A stretch of 64,000 nt of DNA. It comes from Hyalella azteca. Its lineage: Eukaryota; Arthropoda; Malacostraca; Amphipoda; Hyalellidae. A model generated the notes under the pieces. The model made no database searches and was not told the DNA's origin. It saw only the letters and a list, made by a program, of their open reading frames with translations. The translations under genes were made by a program, and so were the position numbers. Positions 11,190 to 23,142 of this stretch are shown piece by piece (position 1 is the first letter of the stretch; each line of letters opens with the position of its first letter). The DNA is taken from the NCBI RefSeq assembly GCF_000764305.2, contig NW_025946739.1, forward strand, positions 26,991 to 90,990, read 5' to 3'.

Positions 11190-13489
11190 GGAGACGTCGT
11201 TCTCTAAGATTATTTGTTTGCAGAACACAACTACACTGCTTCTTCCTCCTCTCTATGTGAGCCTCCACACCAACATTATAGCCTGCACAAACAATAGCGC
11301 CATCTAATGTCAACTGCGCGTGCTTTGGTCTTGGAAGATGTTTGAATTATGAACAGAAGTCTTGCCTATGCTGTAGGCCTATCATATTTATTTTCTGGTT
11401 ATGTAATGCACTTATCGTGGAGCGCTGGCGCCGCAGGCCTCGTGCAACCCTCCACCTCTCGACCAATCGCATCGCTGGAAGCTTCGAGTGTCTCAACGTA
11501 CCTTAACAAATTCATCGTTTGGTTAGCGACCACGTATGAGTGGTCGTTTGACATGTTACAATATTTGAGAACACATTATTCCGCTATGCTTATAATAAAC
11601 AGATATTTAAAACAAAAAAAAAATCATTAATACATGAAAACTTTGTTCCCATTTTGTCGTTATTCAAACACCTAAGTAGGCTTCATCCTAGTTTTGATCA
11701 AATGAAACTACTACAAATTGTTACAGATGTCACGCGTTATCATTGTTTGTACGCATATTCGGACGTTTCATTGTGTGCTATAGGCATACATTTGCCTACT
11801 TTTTTTGCATAAATCTTTCATTTTTCAGTTTGTCCTTTAATCGTCTCGCCTGCTTACTCGCCTATGTATTCCATTTCAATCAGGAATATTTTCACTCTGA
11901 AATCTCCCATCTTGCTAAATGCCACTCGGCCTCCGTTTCCAACAAAACTCATAAGCGAATTACATTCGTTAGATAAATGATCACCGGAGATACGTCGAAA
12001 TAGATGATGTCGCTTCTTTATACCGACACAGCAAACTACGAACGGCCGACCAAAGGCCACTTCAAAATGTAAAATAATTTAAAGCGCCACACACGAAACA
12101 ACCCAGAAAAATGTTTGCTCATTACGCAGGCGATCGGGAAGTTGTGCGATGTGATCCCACCTTAGGCAGGGCGACCCCAGCCGTTTATCAGCGGATGCCA
12201 CATCTGATCCTCCTCTGTACTTTTGACCTGCTCAAATTCCTCGGTAATTCGCTGGCCTTATCCTGACGCATCGCAACCGTCCTCGCAACTGTGGCACTGT
12301 ACAGTCGCTGTAGGCAGATTGCGATGCCTGCGTCACTGTGTAATTCAGGACCAAAGGATGCAATCTGTCGGACGCAATCCTCGCAGTCTACAAATAATGC
12401 ATACGCGGGTGGTTATTCTACAGAACTTGTTGTTTTGCATATGAGATTTCGTACTTCAAATGTATAGAAAAAAATATAAGTTTAGGTTGGCAAAGTTTGT
12501 TCATTTAAATAGATTTCATTGAAGATTTCTCTGGTCTTCAATGAAACCTCATTAAACAACATATTATTACATGTATGCAACACTACTGAAAGTTATTCGG
12601 AACTGAATTGAAGTGATTATGAAAATGTTTAAGAAGCGAATTTTAATGCACTCTCGAAATTGAAGTAACCAATCAAGTACGTTTGTAAGGGAATTTCCAT
12701 TTTTTTAATAGTCTCCTCCTCGCGGTTTCACGGCAAACTCTTATTGACTATAATTGACACTTTACTTGTAATGAGTGAAGACGGAAATTTTGTGCAGTTT
12801 GCATCCCCGTCCGTCTGGCATTTGCATTTCGTTTACATGCACCCCTCAGATGGTGACGCTCTTGCCCTGGAAAAAATTCAACTTTAGGCGAAGGTGAGCC
12901 ACGATAAGACGCGTGTACTCTAATTCATCTCACTCAGCACAGCTCAGTGAAGAACTGAACATGGTCCTATGTATATTCGTGCGTCTAGTAAATTTCTGAG
13001 TCGCAATTATAATTTCGGAATTGAAGTTTGCTCTAACACGCTAGGCAGGGCTTCTGTACTTTAGCTTCATGCTTTTTACAAGTTTATATTTTGTTTATGA
13101 GCTGCTCACCCGTTTCTTGTACATACATTCAAGGTGCGGGTACAGAAAATCTCTTCTATGATGATTTAATTCAAAATTCAGGAATCTGGGCGTGAACATT
13201 TAAATTGTTTTCTGTATGCTTTCGTTTCGCAACTTGGGATTTAATTTCTCTGCCTGCCAAAAAAATTTTTCGAAGACGTAAATTTTTTCTCACAAAATTT
13301 TTTCATTTATAAGCTGGTGTCGAAATTATGGGGAAAAATTCCAGCAGGCTTTACAATGAAGCAAATTATAAACTTAATTAAAGGAGCGGATAACGACGAC
13401 GCGATCAGTAAAGGATCAGCAGTCGCCTGCCTTGACGGGCGCCATGTGCGCTGCTCAGATAACGCTGATCTTGCCCTCAGCCTTATTTA
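11190..13489. other. No gene recognised
   Basis: Apart from the 11400-11500 repeat fragment, only short frames without similarity. A loose inverted pair around GCATCGCAA/TTGCGATGC (12267-12327) is the only structure noted. Confidence 0.6.
11400..11500 (+). repeat. Fragment shared with the duplicated block
   Basis: GCGCTGGCGCCGCAGGCCTC and GACCAATCGCATCGCTGG match 4800-4865 and 10253-10319 with moderate divergence, showing that this GC-rich piece of the duplicated block is itself a dispersed repeat. Confidence 0.7.
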
Positions 13490-14150
13490 GAGTCTTCGTT
13501 GATTTTTTACTCATTACAACATCATTACCTTAAACTCTGCGTTAGACGTTAAGTCTTCATTAATTTAAGACTCCTTACAACATCATTACGTCAACTCTGC
13601 GTTAGGCGTTCAGAGTCTTCATTAATTTAGGACTCCTTACAACATCATTACGTCAACTCTGCGTTAGGCGTTCAGAGTCTTCGTTCATTTTACCCTCGTC
13701 CCAACATCACTATCTTCATCTCTGCGTTAGACGTTCAGAGTCATCATTCATTTTACCCTCGTTCCAACGTCATTATCTTCAACTCTTTTTAGACGTTCAG
13801 AGTCATCATTCGTTTTACCCTCGTCCCAACATCACTATCTTCATCTCTGCGTTAGACGTTCAGAGTCATCATTCATTTTACCCTCGTTCCAACATCACTA
13901 TCTTCAACTCTTTTTAGACGTTCAAAGTCATCATTCATTTTACCCTCGTTCCAACGTCACTATCTTCAACTCTTTTTAGACGTTCAGAGTCTTCATTCAT
14001 TTTACCCTCTTTCCAACATCACTATCTTCATCTCTGCGTTAGGCGTTCAGAGTCATCATTCATTCTACCCTCGTTTCAACATCATTATCATCAACTCTGC
14101 GTTAGACGTTCAGAGTCATCATTCATTCTACCCTCGTGTCAACATCACTC
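13490..14150 (+). repeat. 62-63 bp tandem repeat, about 10 copies
   Basis: Units run CAGAGTCATCATTCATTTTA, CCCTCGTTCCAACATCACTA, TCTTCAACTCTGCGTTAGAC, GTT. Two alternating subtypes, with CTCTGCGTTAGACG or CTCTTTTTAGACG, suggest past unequal exchange. No coding frame persists. Confidence 0.9.
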
Positions 14151-14889
14151 ATTTGCTTTTCGCATTCCGTACTCATTTAATTACGAAGAAAATCGAGATT
14201 AATGATGGACACATCTCTTATTTTTAGTTTAAGCTTTCATTTTTGCACGGAAGTTTTCTTGCTACCAGAAATCAGCATAATCCTCAAATTATGAAGACGC
14301 TAATCATAATCACAAAATACACCATATATATCAAAATCTACTAATGATATTAAATATATGAGTTATGGCTAAGGCTTGACATAGCCAAGTTAAATATATC
14401 AGCATGGAAGAACATACAGTATAATTACTCATTGACATCTTGCAGTGTAAAGTTTGTCGATGGGTTAGGATCAAACCGATCAATGCACATGTAACCAGCT
14501 ATGCATCGTCTATGTCGCACTTGTGCCTTTTTGCCAAAATCTTCGAGCATACGCACTGAAAACATTTTAACAATACGTGAGCTTTTCAGTATAGCATACG
14601 TTTAAAACTTCACCGGCTTGTATTGCTGTTTTTTTTCTCAGTAGCAAACGCTTATATGCATAATTTATAAAAACTTTTGCTCAAAGAGGAACCTTGAATT
14701 GCAAAAATATTTTGAAAAATATTCTTTGAGGCCATTAAATGTTTAAATACACATATATATGACTACATAGTTTATCATCAATTCTTATTAGACTTCGTTG
14801 GTGAAGGATAGCAAAATCTTAATTTATTTTAGAGGCCAAAATGTTAGCAGTCAATTTACAACTTAGTCTAAGCATTCCTCACTACATCT

Positions 14890-16140
14890 TAGCCACTTTA
14901 AAATAATAATATGCGTTTAAAATTTTTTTTTTAAAAGACAACACTTCTAAAGAATCCAGTGTCTCCGATGTTACAATGAATTTCTAATTTTATTATCAAA
15001 TATTATAAAAATTAACTTTTAAATTTTATTTTTAAAATTGAAAAAATTATACTTTTCAAAATTATTTATTTATTCTGTTAATTGATTCATGTATTGCCTC
15101 CGACTTTACGCAAGTGTGAAAATTTTCAGATCGATTGCACATGTAGAAGTGTGTTGAATATCGATTATAAGATTTGTGGAAGACAAAATTACTTTTTTAA
15201 TTTAAAAATTTTTAATTTTTAAAAATATATATTCTGTCAATTGATTCATGTTTTGTCTCCAACTTTACGCAAGTGTGCAAAATTTCAGATCGATGGGAAA
15301 GGTAGAAGTGTGTTAAATATCGATTATAAGATTTGCAGCGGACAGACAAACAAGCAAACAAACAACAAGAAGTGAAGTTAAAGAGAAGTGTTGTAAAAAA
15401 TAAATGCCATTTTAGGGGCATTTTTTTACTTAGAGGAACTAAAGTATATAAATTATATAAGAATGAAATTAAAAATGAAATTAAACTTTCAATCTAAATA
15501 GCTAACATAAAATGCTCATTTTAAACTTTTTGAACCTAATTTTTCCGACGAGGATGCAAGAAAAATGACAGAAATATAAAAAAAATAATTCCAAAATTAA
15601 AAGTAATTAGAAAAATCTCGAAGTAGGCATGGTCAAGAGAGTGATATCTGACGATTGTTTTTGATTATTGACAATCGTTTTAATTATTACAACACTTCTC
15701 TTTAACTTCACTTCTTGTTGTTTGTTTGTCTCTCTGTCTGTCTGCTACAAATATTATAATCGATATTTAACACACTTCTACCCGTCCAATCGATCTGAAA
15801 TTTGGCACACTTGCATAAAGGAGACAATGCATGAATCAGCTGACAGAATAAATTATTTTTAAAATTAAAAAAAATTCAATATTATAAAAAATTAAAAATA
15901 ATTTTGTCAGCTACAAATCTCATTATCGATATTTTACACACTTTTACCTTTCCAATTGATCTGAAATTTTGCACACTTGTGTGAAGTCGGAGGCAATGCA
16001 TCAAAAAATTTAAAAATTAATTTATTTATTATTCGAAAATAAAATGAGAAATTCATTTTACATCTGGAACATTGGAGACGCTGGATTCTTTAGAAGTGTT
16101 GTCTTTAAAAAGTAATTTTTAAACGTATATTATTTTGGTT
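14890..16140. repeat. Large fold-back element, arms of about 500 bp
   Basis: The left arm (about 14890-15420) and right arm (about 15680-16140) are inverted, diverged copies. Outer ends are AATAATATGCGTTTAAAA and, inverted, TTTTTAAACGTATATTATTTT. Next comes a segment with CAACACTTCTAAAGAATCCA, then two tandem units containing ATCGATATTTAACACACTTC and CAATCGATCTGAAATTTTGC per arm, and inner ends CTTCACTTCTTGTTGTTTG. A partial copy lies at 23535-23860. Confidence 0.8.
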
Positions 16141-16396
16141 TACATACACTAAAGTGACATGAGTGAACGCGATAAAATTTATTGAACGTTATAATATTAA
16201 ATAATGGGTGGGTTTTTGCAGCCCAAATTAAAGTGCTTTTCTTAAATTCCGAAACTATAATATTATTCTTGACGTGGTTTCATTTAAATCAAATATCATT
16301 TCAAAACGCTAAATGACAAAAATAGCGCGAGTATTCATCGTTCGACTGTTGTTTATTTTGAAATCCTACACCAACGTTAAAATCGAACACCGATGT

Positions 16397-16708
16397 ATTA
16401 TAAAGGAACTATTCTATAAAATTCAACCCATTTTTTGAAATACAAATACAAAAATTCTTTTTCTTTTTCATTTGTATATTCAGCAGACTTTACGAAAATA
16501 GCACGCCTCTTGCCACAATTCCCCGGAGCAGGTGAATGCGAATGCAAGCTTGCATTATAAAAGAACTATTCTATAAAATTCAACCCAATTTTTGAAAAAT
16601 AAATACAAAATTCTTTTTCTATTTCATTTGTATATTCAGCAGACTTTACGAAAATAACACGCCTCTTGCCACAATTCCCAGAGCAGGTGGATGCGAATGC
16701 AAGCTTGT
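16397..16708 (+). repeat. 157-bp direct tandem duplication
   Basis: Copy 1 16397-16553 and copy 2 16554-16708, both starting ATTATAAA and ending GAATGCGAATGCAAGCTTG-like, differ at only a few positions. It lies just left of the 16.9 kb fold-back repeat. Confidence 0.88.
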
Positions 16709-16878
16709 GCAGCAGCAACACCGAACAATTAGACTGGAGTCGTGTCTCCCCGCGCTATGTGATATCCCGCAAGATATTTCAAAGCGATAAATTGTTCAGT
16801 ATTTCAACCTCTCCCGCTACCGCGAGACCATTCGAAACGCGAGGTATTTTAAAAGGACGCTGGAAGAGAGATTTTGTT

Positions 16879-17565
16879 TCGACTTTTAAGCGCATTTTCT
16901 CATTTACGGAAAAAAATGCCCTATTGTGCTCGCCATGTCCGTCCGTCCGTCTCTCTGTCTGTCCGTCTGTCTGTCCGTGACCTCAAGTTTTCGTCGACGA
17001 GAAAATGCGCTCTCTGTCACTCACTGCAGTGAGTACTGAGTTATATTTTTAATGAGTTTTGATATTCCTAGTTTTTCTATTTGGAAAATAATTATTATAC
17101 AACGATTTTCATCTTTAACTCTGGCTCATTTATACTTCATGTTTATTGTATTTTTCTTGCTTATTGATGATCTTCGTGATTATGCATCGCTGGGCTCAAC
17201 GTGGAGCTCAAGATACCAAAATTCTAATAAACTTTGTCAATAATTCATGGATGGTCGCGCGATAAAACATCGAGGAGCATAAATTAAAATTAGTTTAACC
17301 ACTACAAGAGAAAATTAGATGGAAAATTGTTTAGTTTAGTGATTGATAGTGTATCTTTGGGGATGATCTCTCGTATTAGCAAACGCTAACACAAAAATAT
17401 AACTCAGTACTCACTGCAGTGAGTGACAGAGAGCGCATTTTCTCGTCGACGAAAACGCGAAGTCACGGACGGACAGACAGACAGACGGACAGACGGACGG
17501 ACGGACGGACGGACGGACGTGGCGAGCACAATAGGACATTTTTTCCATAAATGAGAAAATGCGAT
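16879..17565. repeat. Fold-back repeat with hairpin-module ends
   Basis: Left arm 16879-17049 and right arm 17399-17565 are inverted copies of the hairpin module. Each holds GCGCATTTTCTC ... GAGAAAATGCGC around a (GTCC/GTCT)n tract and the perfect palindrome ACTCACTGCAGTGAGT. About 350 bp of AT-rich sequence separate the arms. A short frame at 17052-17243 is not recognisable. This resembles a Foldback-type transposable element. Confidence 0.78.
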
Positions 17566-18037
17566 ACAAAGAACAAATAACTTTTATTGTTTAATACTAG
17601 ATTAAAACGCAAAGTCTTTCGCTACACACTAAGGCTTCACTGAATAAAAGGAGTGTGTGTCTAGAGTTAATTCAGTCGAGTGCGGTATACCCTCTATCTA
17701 CTGTACAGTCACACTCTTATCACCCGCTATCGCATGGAGGCTTTTCCGCTCTTTCCCTGATCAGAGACCTTCCATTTGTGCCGTCATTTTAATCCGTCAC
17801 TGTCCCTCTCTTCAGTGTAAACAATCTCTACGAGCGGCACGATATACCACCTCTAAGACATGCCATGCCACGTACATGTCAAGGTTGTGGAATTATTGCA
17901 TGGACATGACGAGTACATCGCGTGAATCGTTCGCCTCAGAAAATTTGAAACGTCGCCAAACCGAATTAAAATAATTCTAATTACATATAATGCTTGATGT
18001 AATGCTTCCTATTTTCAATTATTTTCGGACGTAACTA

Positions 18038-18390
18038 CTTGACGTTAACTAAACTGGTGGAGAGGCGGGCCGTGAGTTGCAAAACTTAACGGGTAGAAGG
18101 GCGTGTCGTAAGTTTCATTGACTTAACGGGTACTAGTAGAAGAGCGGGACGTCAGTTGCAATGACCAAACGGGTAGAAGGGCGTGTCGTAAGTTTCATTG
18201 ACTTAACGGGTGTACAAGTAGAAGAGCGGGACGTCAGTTGCAATGACCTAACTGGTGGAGAGGCGGGCCGTGAGTTGCAAAACTGAACGGGTAGAAGGGC
18301 GTGTCGTAAGTTTCATTGACTTAACGGGTACAAGTAGAAGAGCGGGACGTCAGTTGCAATGACCTAACGGGTGGAGAGGCGTGTCGTGAG
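18038..18390 (+). repeat. Higher-order minisatellite with three unit types
   Basis: Units of about 37-45 bp occur in three flavours: A (AACTGGTGGAGAGGCGGGCC), B (AACGGGTAGAAGGGCGTGTC) and C (AAGTAGAAGAGCGGGACGTC). They are arranged A-B-C-B-C-A-B-C, followed by a hybrid unit. All share a GTTGCAA or TTTCATTGAC tail. Confidence 0.85.
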
Positions 18391-18570
18391 TTGCATTTCA
18401 TCCTTGGTAGACGGTGCAGTTTGCGGCCACCCAGTGAGTTAGTCGGCAACTAAAATATCGTCAGTGTTATGACAATTAATTAAGTGGTGGGTTCCAGTCC
18501 ATATTTAGCTCAGAAGGACCGCTAAGATTTGAAAAAGTTGCACTTCAACCAAGCGACTAGCACATATTAG

Positions 18571-19793
18571 CAGGGTTATTCATGGAAACTTCCTGATTTT
18601 AAAGCTCAATAAAAAAGGAACTGGTAAAGATATCAGTAGAATATGAATTTTATTGAAAAAAACATTACCTGAGTCTTTAGAGATGAAACCGAGCAAATGA
18701 CGGCCCCTCATTGTCAATGCATTCAGTTGGTCGATTTTTGAAGTTACGTTTAACTCACTGAAGCATATTGATGGGTATGTTGGCGATGGTTTGGGTTTAT
18801 TGTTTTTAAAATGAGGTAGGATCCTTGAACAGTCACTGTAAACAATTGATTTAAGATAACTCCAGAAAATCACACGGAGACAAATGGGCCGGCCAAAGGT
18901 CACCTCTCAAGGAGGTGAGGCGTTCTGCAAAATGTTGTCTCAGAAGATCCATTGAACGCTGTGTGGGCCGTGGCTTCATCCTGTTGGAACCAGACATCCC
19001 TGACATTCATTTCAGCCAGTTTTTGGCAAAAAAAGATTTCAATCATTTGACTTGTGATACCGCACACCACACAGTGTTCACAATGTTCACAATGAAGTGA
19101 CCGCTGATGGAGTTCACGCGGATTGTTATCGCTACAATAACGCAATTTTTCCTTGTTTTTGCTGCCGGAAATGTAGAAGTGAGCCTCATCATTAAACGAC
19201 TGCATCGTTAGGTAAGTCCTCAAGAATCTTTTAACATGCATTTCGGCGAGCAATAAAATCGTTTTCGCTGGGTTCTTGTGCCACATACCATTTGTAGGAA
19301 TTAAATTGCAGCTCTTTGTGAGGTATTTGTATCTCCCTGCTATTCGAAATCCCCAGAATAGCTGCGTGTTTACCTGCTGAACGGTGTGGAGAACGCAGAA
19401 AAGCCTCTCTAACTCTCTCTACATTTTCGGGTATTGTGGCAGCCCGCCGACCTCCAGACCCTCTTGCATTCACACTTCCACTTGCCCTAAATGTGTTCAC
19501 CCACGTAACAATAGATTTCCGATCAAGAACCCGATCTGAAGAACGAATACGTAACCGAGTACAGAAAGCTCGTTGAGTAGCGATAATTTAACGGCCATTG
19601 GAAAACTGCGCCTCGACAGCAAACGCACGCTGCTCACTTGTCCATTGCATAGTGGCAACTGACTAAGCAAGACAAATTTTCACACAAAACTTCATAACAT
19701 TGCCGTTTATATGAAATGTTCTTCGCCCTTTTCCCAAAGTACTTGGCTGCTTGGCGCGAAATACAAAACAGGGAGTTTCCGTGAATCACACTG
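18571..19793 (-). mobile_element. Decayed Tc1/mariner/IS630-type DNA transposon
   Basis: A 1,223-bp element with 25-bp imperfect terminal inverted repeats: the left end begins CAGGGTTATTCATGGAAAC, the right end reads on the other strand CAGTGTGATTCACGGAAAC. A TA dinucleotide flanks each end, one base off on the left, as expected of TA-targeting mariner-type elements. The minus strand holds pieces of transposase: an N-terminal helix-turn-helix region containing ENVERVREAFLRSPHRS (19231-19500), a middle part with DEAHFYISG and NPRELHQRSLH, the QQDEATAHTA block around the second catalytic Asp (18900-19286), and a C-terminal part with YLKSIVY (18580-18903). Frames are broken by stops and shifts, so it cannot make an intact enzyme. 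A deletion derivative sits in PPM1D intron 2. Confidence 0.85.
18580..19660 (-). pseudogene. Mariner-type transposase pseudogene
   Basis: Remnant of the transposase reading frame inside the 18571-19793 element, read on the minus strand from about 19660 (a start reading MQWTSEQRAF) down to about 18580. The conserved landmarks lie in the expected order but in three different frames. At least one in-frame stop interrupts the N-terminal part, and frame changes fall near 19250 and near 18900. The QQDEATAHTA segment is the DDE/D-type catalytic block of this superfamily. It is non-functional as it stands. Confidence 0.8.
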
Positions 19794-20772
19794 TATGTAC
19801 TTCAACGAGATCAACAGCATGGTGAAAAATGACGAGACCAAGATGTTGGTTAACTGATATATTAAGTAATCATTGTTATGAAACAAAGCAATATCTACTC
19901 ACAAACTGAGGTATAAACAAAATTCAAAAATACCATGCACATGCACAACAATTAAAGCATTTAAGACTTTTAAGTGAACTCAGCATAAAAAAAAAACAAA
20001 TACAAATTTTTTTATTACATCAAGGAATTTGATATATACTATAAATTAGTTTGAGATCCGGTTCTCGAAAGTAATGCCTTGGATAAGAGATAATAAAATA
20101 GTATTCAAATTATAACTCAAAAATATCAGTGATCTCTGAGTTTCAGGACCATTTTCCAGGGTGAGATCATGACACGCATTAACCATATTTAGTTGACCAT
20201 ATTTAAATACAACTCTTAACAAATTTCACTTAATTGACTGTAGTCGCATATAATAAAACAAGATCAGCAAATTGCATGAAAATTACAATCGATAACGAAG
20301 TGCATAGGCGCTGAATACTTCAAGATAGATGGTGGCATCTCAGGCGAGGGTATCCATGCTACGTGATCCTCAGGGTATCCTTGCTACTTCGCCTCGCGAT
20401 GTAAGGAGTGAACGCCGGCCATACTGCAAACACCGCTTCCCTGCAAGCTAACGACACCTAAAACTTACTCGCAGTCCCTTCGAAGTCATCAAACAAGAGC
20501 AGCGCATTGAATATCCTTTGTAAATATTGCTGAAAATCGCGAGGCTGAATCGTAAGGGTGGACAAGTACTGAGTGCCGGTCGCAGTATCGTACATCTCTC
20601 CTAAATTAATTCAATATCTACTCAAGCCTAGAAAAAATAGTGGACAAATAATCTTCACTGAGCGTGATTTGTGATTTAGAACTAACGAGATAACGAAATT
20701 CCGTGTTTATCAATCTCGTACCGAGCCTTTCTTATACTGAAAATAAAAAAATATTTTATACTGGGCCGCGCA
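19794..20772. other. No gene recognised
   Basis: AT-rich spacer between the mariner-type element and the coiled-coil pseudogene. Nothing identifiable. Confidence 0.6.
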
Positions 20773-21340
20773 ATGATGGGAGATCCAAGGGGATGTCACG
20801 GGGAGCTGGAGCGAGCGACGATGGCTCGCAACATCGAGGCTATGAAGGAGGAGCTTTGTATGGAACGCGAGCGCTGTGCTCTACTCACTGAAAGAAACAT
20901 CGAGTTAAGCGAAGATATAAAGCGAAGACAGGCCAAGGTTTGTGGCCTGCAGCAGCACCTGCAAGACCTAACGTGTCTCCAGACCGAAAAAGCCAGCGTC
21001 TTGGCCAGACGAGAATCAAGTATCCATGCTCTGGGTGCCCGAAGTCAGGAGCTGAACATACGAATTGCGGAGGTTGCTCAGGAGAAGGACGTACTACACG
21101 AAGAGGTGCGCGAGCTGCAGCGATAGCTGGACTCACTCAACCACGACATGGTATTTGCGCGTGAGAGCGAGGCGCGACTTGCTGACATGAAGCGACTGCA
21201 ATGCGAACTCCTGCAATAACGAGAGCAGTTATGCCACAACCTAGCGCATGACTAGGAACAGCTTGCTAGTGCAATCAGAGAACGGGAGGCGAACGTCCAC
21301 TTCTTCGCTCACGCCGGCCAGAGGCTGCATTGCGATCCCT
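20773..21340 (+). pseudogene. Broken coiled-coil protein fragment
   Basis: A 118-aa open frame from 20773 with heptad-like, Glu/Lys/Arg/Leu-rich sequence (for example EELCMERERCALLTERNIEL and EVAQEKDVLHEEVRELQR), interrupted by TAG at 21124. The same frame resumes after it with more coiled coil (LNHDMVFARESEARLADMKR) before further TAA and TAG stops. GC content is higher than the surroundings. It looks like a decayed exon or retrocopy of a long coiled-coil protein (centrosomal or golgin type). I cannot name the parent. Confidence 0.55.
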
Positions 21341-22214
21341 GAAGTGAAGGGACCAGCTCATGTCAGTCAAGTTTGTTCCCGAGCGTTTGAAATTAAATTT
21401 ACGATATTTGTTATTTTTTCCTAGCTTTAAGAATTTGCATTTTCCCTCGTCCAGAAACGGTCAAAGAATAATAAGATTTTACTGGCGTGTTTGCGTGCAT
21501 TTTATTTCTTTGAAAGAACTATATTTATGTTGGGTTAGATATAAACGAGTATTTTCAATTTTTAATCTTGAAAAAGACCATAATTAAGAGCATTTAGAAT
21601 AACGATGTCAACGTTGAACACTGTTAATTAAATAAAGAATATTTCCAATTTAAAACTGAATAAAATTTAACTACAAATTTCCCTTCAAAACCAGCGATTT
21701 TCTAGAGCTACAAAAGCTTCTAAGCCATGTTCAACTGTTGTGATGATTGAATAAAATAACCGAAATTATAAATTCGTTTTATTTTTGACTTCTCCTAATT
21801 TTTCTTTTTGTTATAATTATGTCAACCGGAATACTATGTTAGAGCTCAAAAACTGGTAAAATACTTTTTTCTAAAACTTTTTAAATCTAGAAAAATGCAC
21901 TTGGATCGCAACGCAGCAAGGATTCATACTATAGACGACATCACCCTATACCATGACGTCCACAACGGGACTATGTCCCCAGAAAGACCACGTCCTCTGT
22001 AAGACTGAGGCTATGAAAGAAACGAAATTGAACTCCTCCCAGTGAACAAAAATATTTATGCAATTTACTATAATGACGTCTTTCAAGATAAAATCTCAAC
22101 AATACGAGTTTTTCTCTATATATCTTGATAATACAAGAAAGAAGTATAAATATGTCTTACACGTCTGTCGACCTCCCGACGTGGTCATGCTGAAAATATT
22201 GTGCAGCTGTGGAT
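21341..22214. other. No gene recognised
   Basis: AT-rich. Frames 21360-21587 and 22058-22381 are short and unsupported. Confidence 0.6.
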
Positions 22215-22354
22215 GGTGCCTTGTTCAGGACGTGATCTCGTTCAAAATGTGGTCAAAATGTGACCAAATTTTGACAAAAATTACCACATTTTGTCACATT
22301 TTTTTTGTCAAAGTGTGGACCTTGTTCAAGATGTGGTCAAAATGTGATTCTGCT

Positions 22355-22605
22355 GAGTATGTGGTCTTGTTCAGGACGTGATCTTGTTCAAAATGTGGTC
22401 CTGCTGAGGACGTGGTCCTGCTGAGGACGTGGTCCTGCTAAGGACGTGGTCCTGCTGAGGACGTGGTCCTGCTGAGGACGTGGTCCTGCTGAGGACGTGG
22501 TCTTGTTGAGTACGTGGTCCTGCTGAAGACGTGGTCCTGCTGAGGACGTGGTCCTGCTGAGGACGTGGTCTTGCTCAGGACGTGGTCCTGCTGAGTACGT
22601 GTTGT
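22355..22605 (+). repeat. 17-bp tandem repeat, about 14 copies
   Basis: The unit GAGGACGTGGTCCTGCT and variants (TTGTT, TTGCTC) repeat with period 17. Looser precursors (TTCAAAATGTGGTC) extend left to about 22215. The minus-strand frame with QQDHVLSRTTSSAGPRP, a 17-aa period, is a by-product. Confidence 0.88.
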
Positions 22606-22990
22606 GGGGCCGGGGAGTGCGGCCGTCCCCATCCCTGGGGCATTGCAGTCAATAGCCCCGCTGAAGAGCCCCTAATTTGCAGGCCTCCGCGGCCACCTCA
22701 CGCACCGCGCGCGCTAAAATGTCAGCCGAGATGACGGCAAATAGTAGATACGATCACGATATGGTATATTATTTTCTGCTCTTATATAAAGTAGCAACAA
22801 CTGTTATACGACGAAATAATATCTACAACCATAAGTTTAAATGTTATTTGCGGCGATGGTATGAAATATTATCTACTATTATGATATGAAATATTTTCTA
22901 CGATTATGAAATGAAATGTCAGCTAGTCTTAGGCTATAAAATGTTTTCCACGATATTGATTTTCAGTTTCACCCGTGTCAGTTCGTTTAA

Positions 22991-23030
22991 TATAATGCAC
23001 AGGTCCCGATGATGGGACCAGTGCATTATA
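22991..23030. repeat. Near-perfect 17-bp stem hairpin
   Basis: TATAATGCACAGGTCCC, a 6-base loop, then GGGACCAGTGCATTATA, with one mismatch in the stem. No coding context. Confidence 0.85.
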
Positions 23031-23142
23031 TTTAATTTACGGCAATAAAAATCACCCTTAAGTCTGTTGATGTAAATGAACCAATTCCAAATAATAGGGG
23101 GGGGGGCAAAGTAATATTCTGACTCAATTGTTTTTCACTGAA

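Noticed and set aside
13490..14150. Regularly spaced repeats considered as a CRISPR array
   Set aside because: Units are contiguous tandem copies without unique spacers and the genome is eukaryotic.
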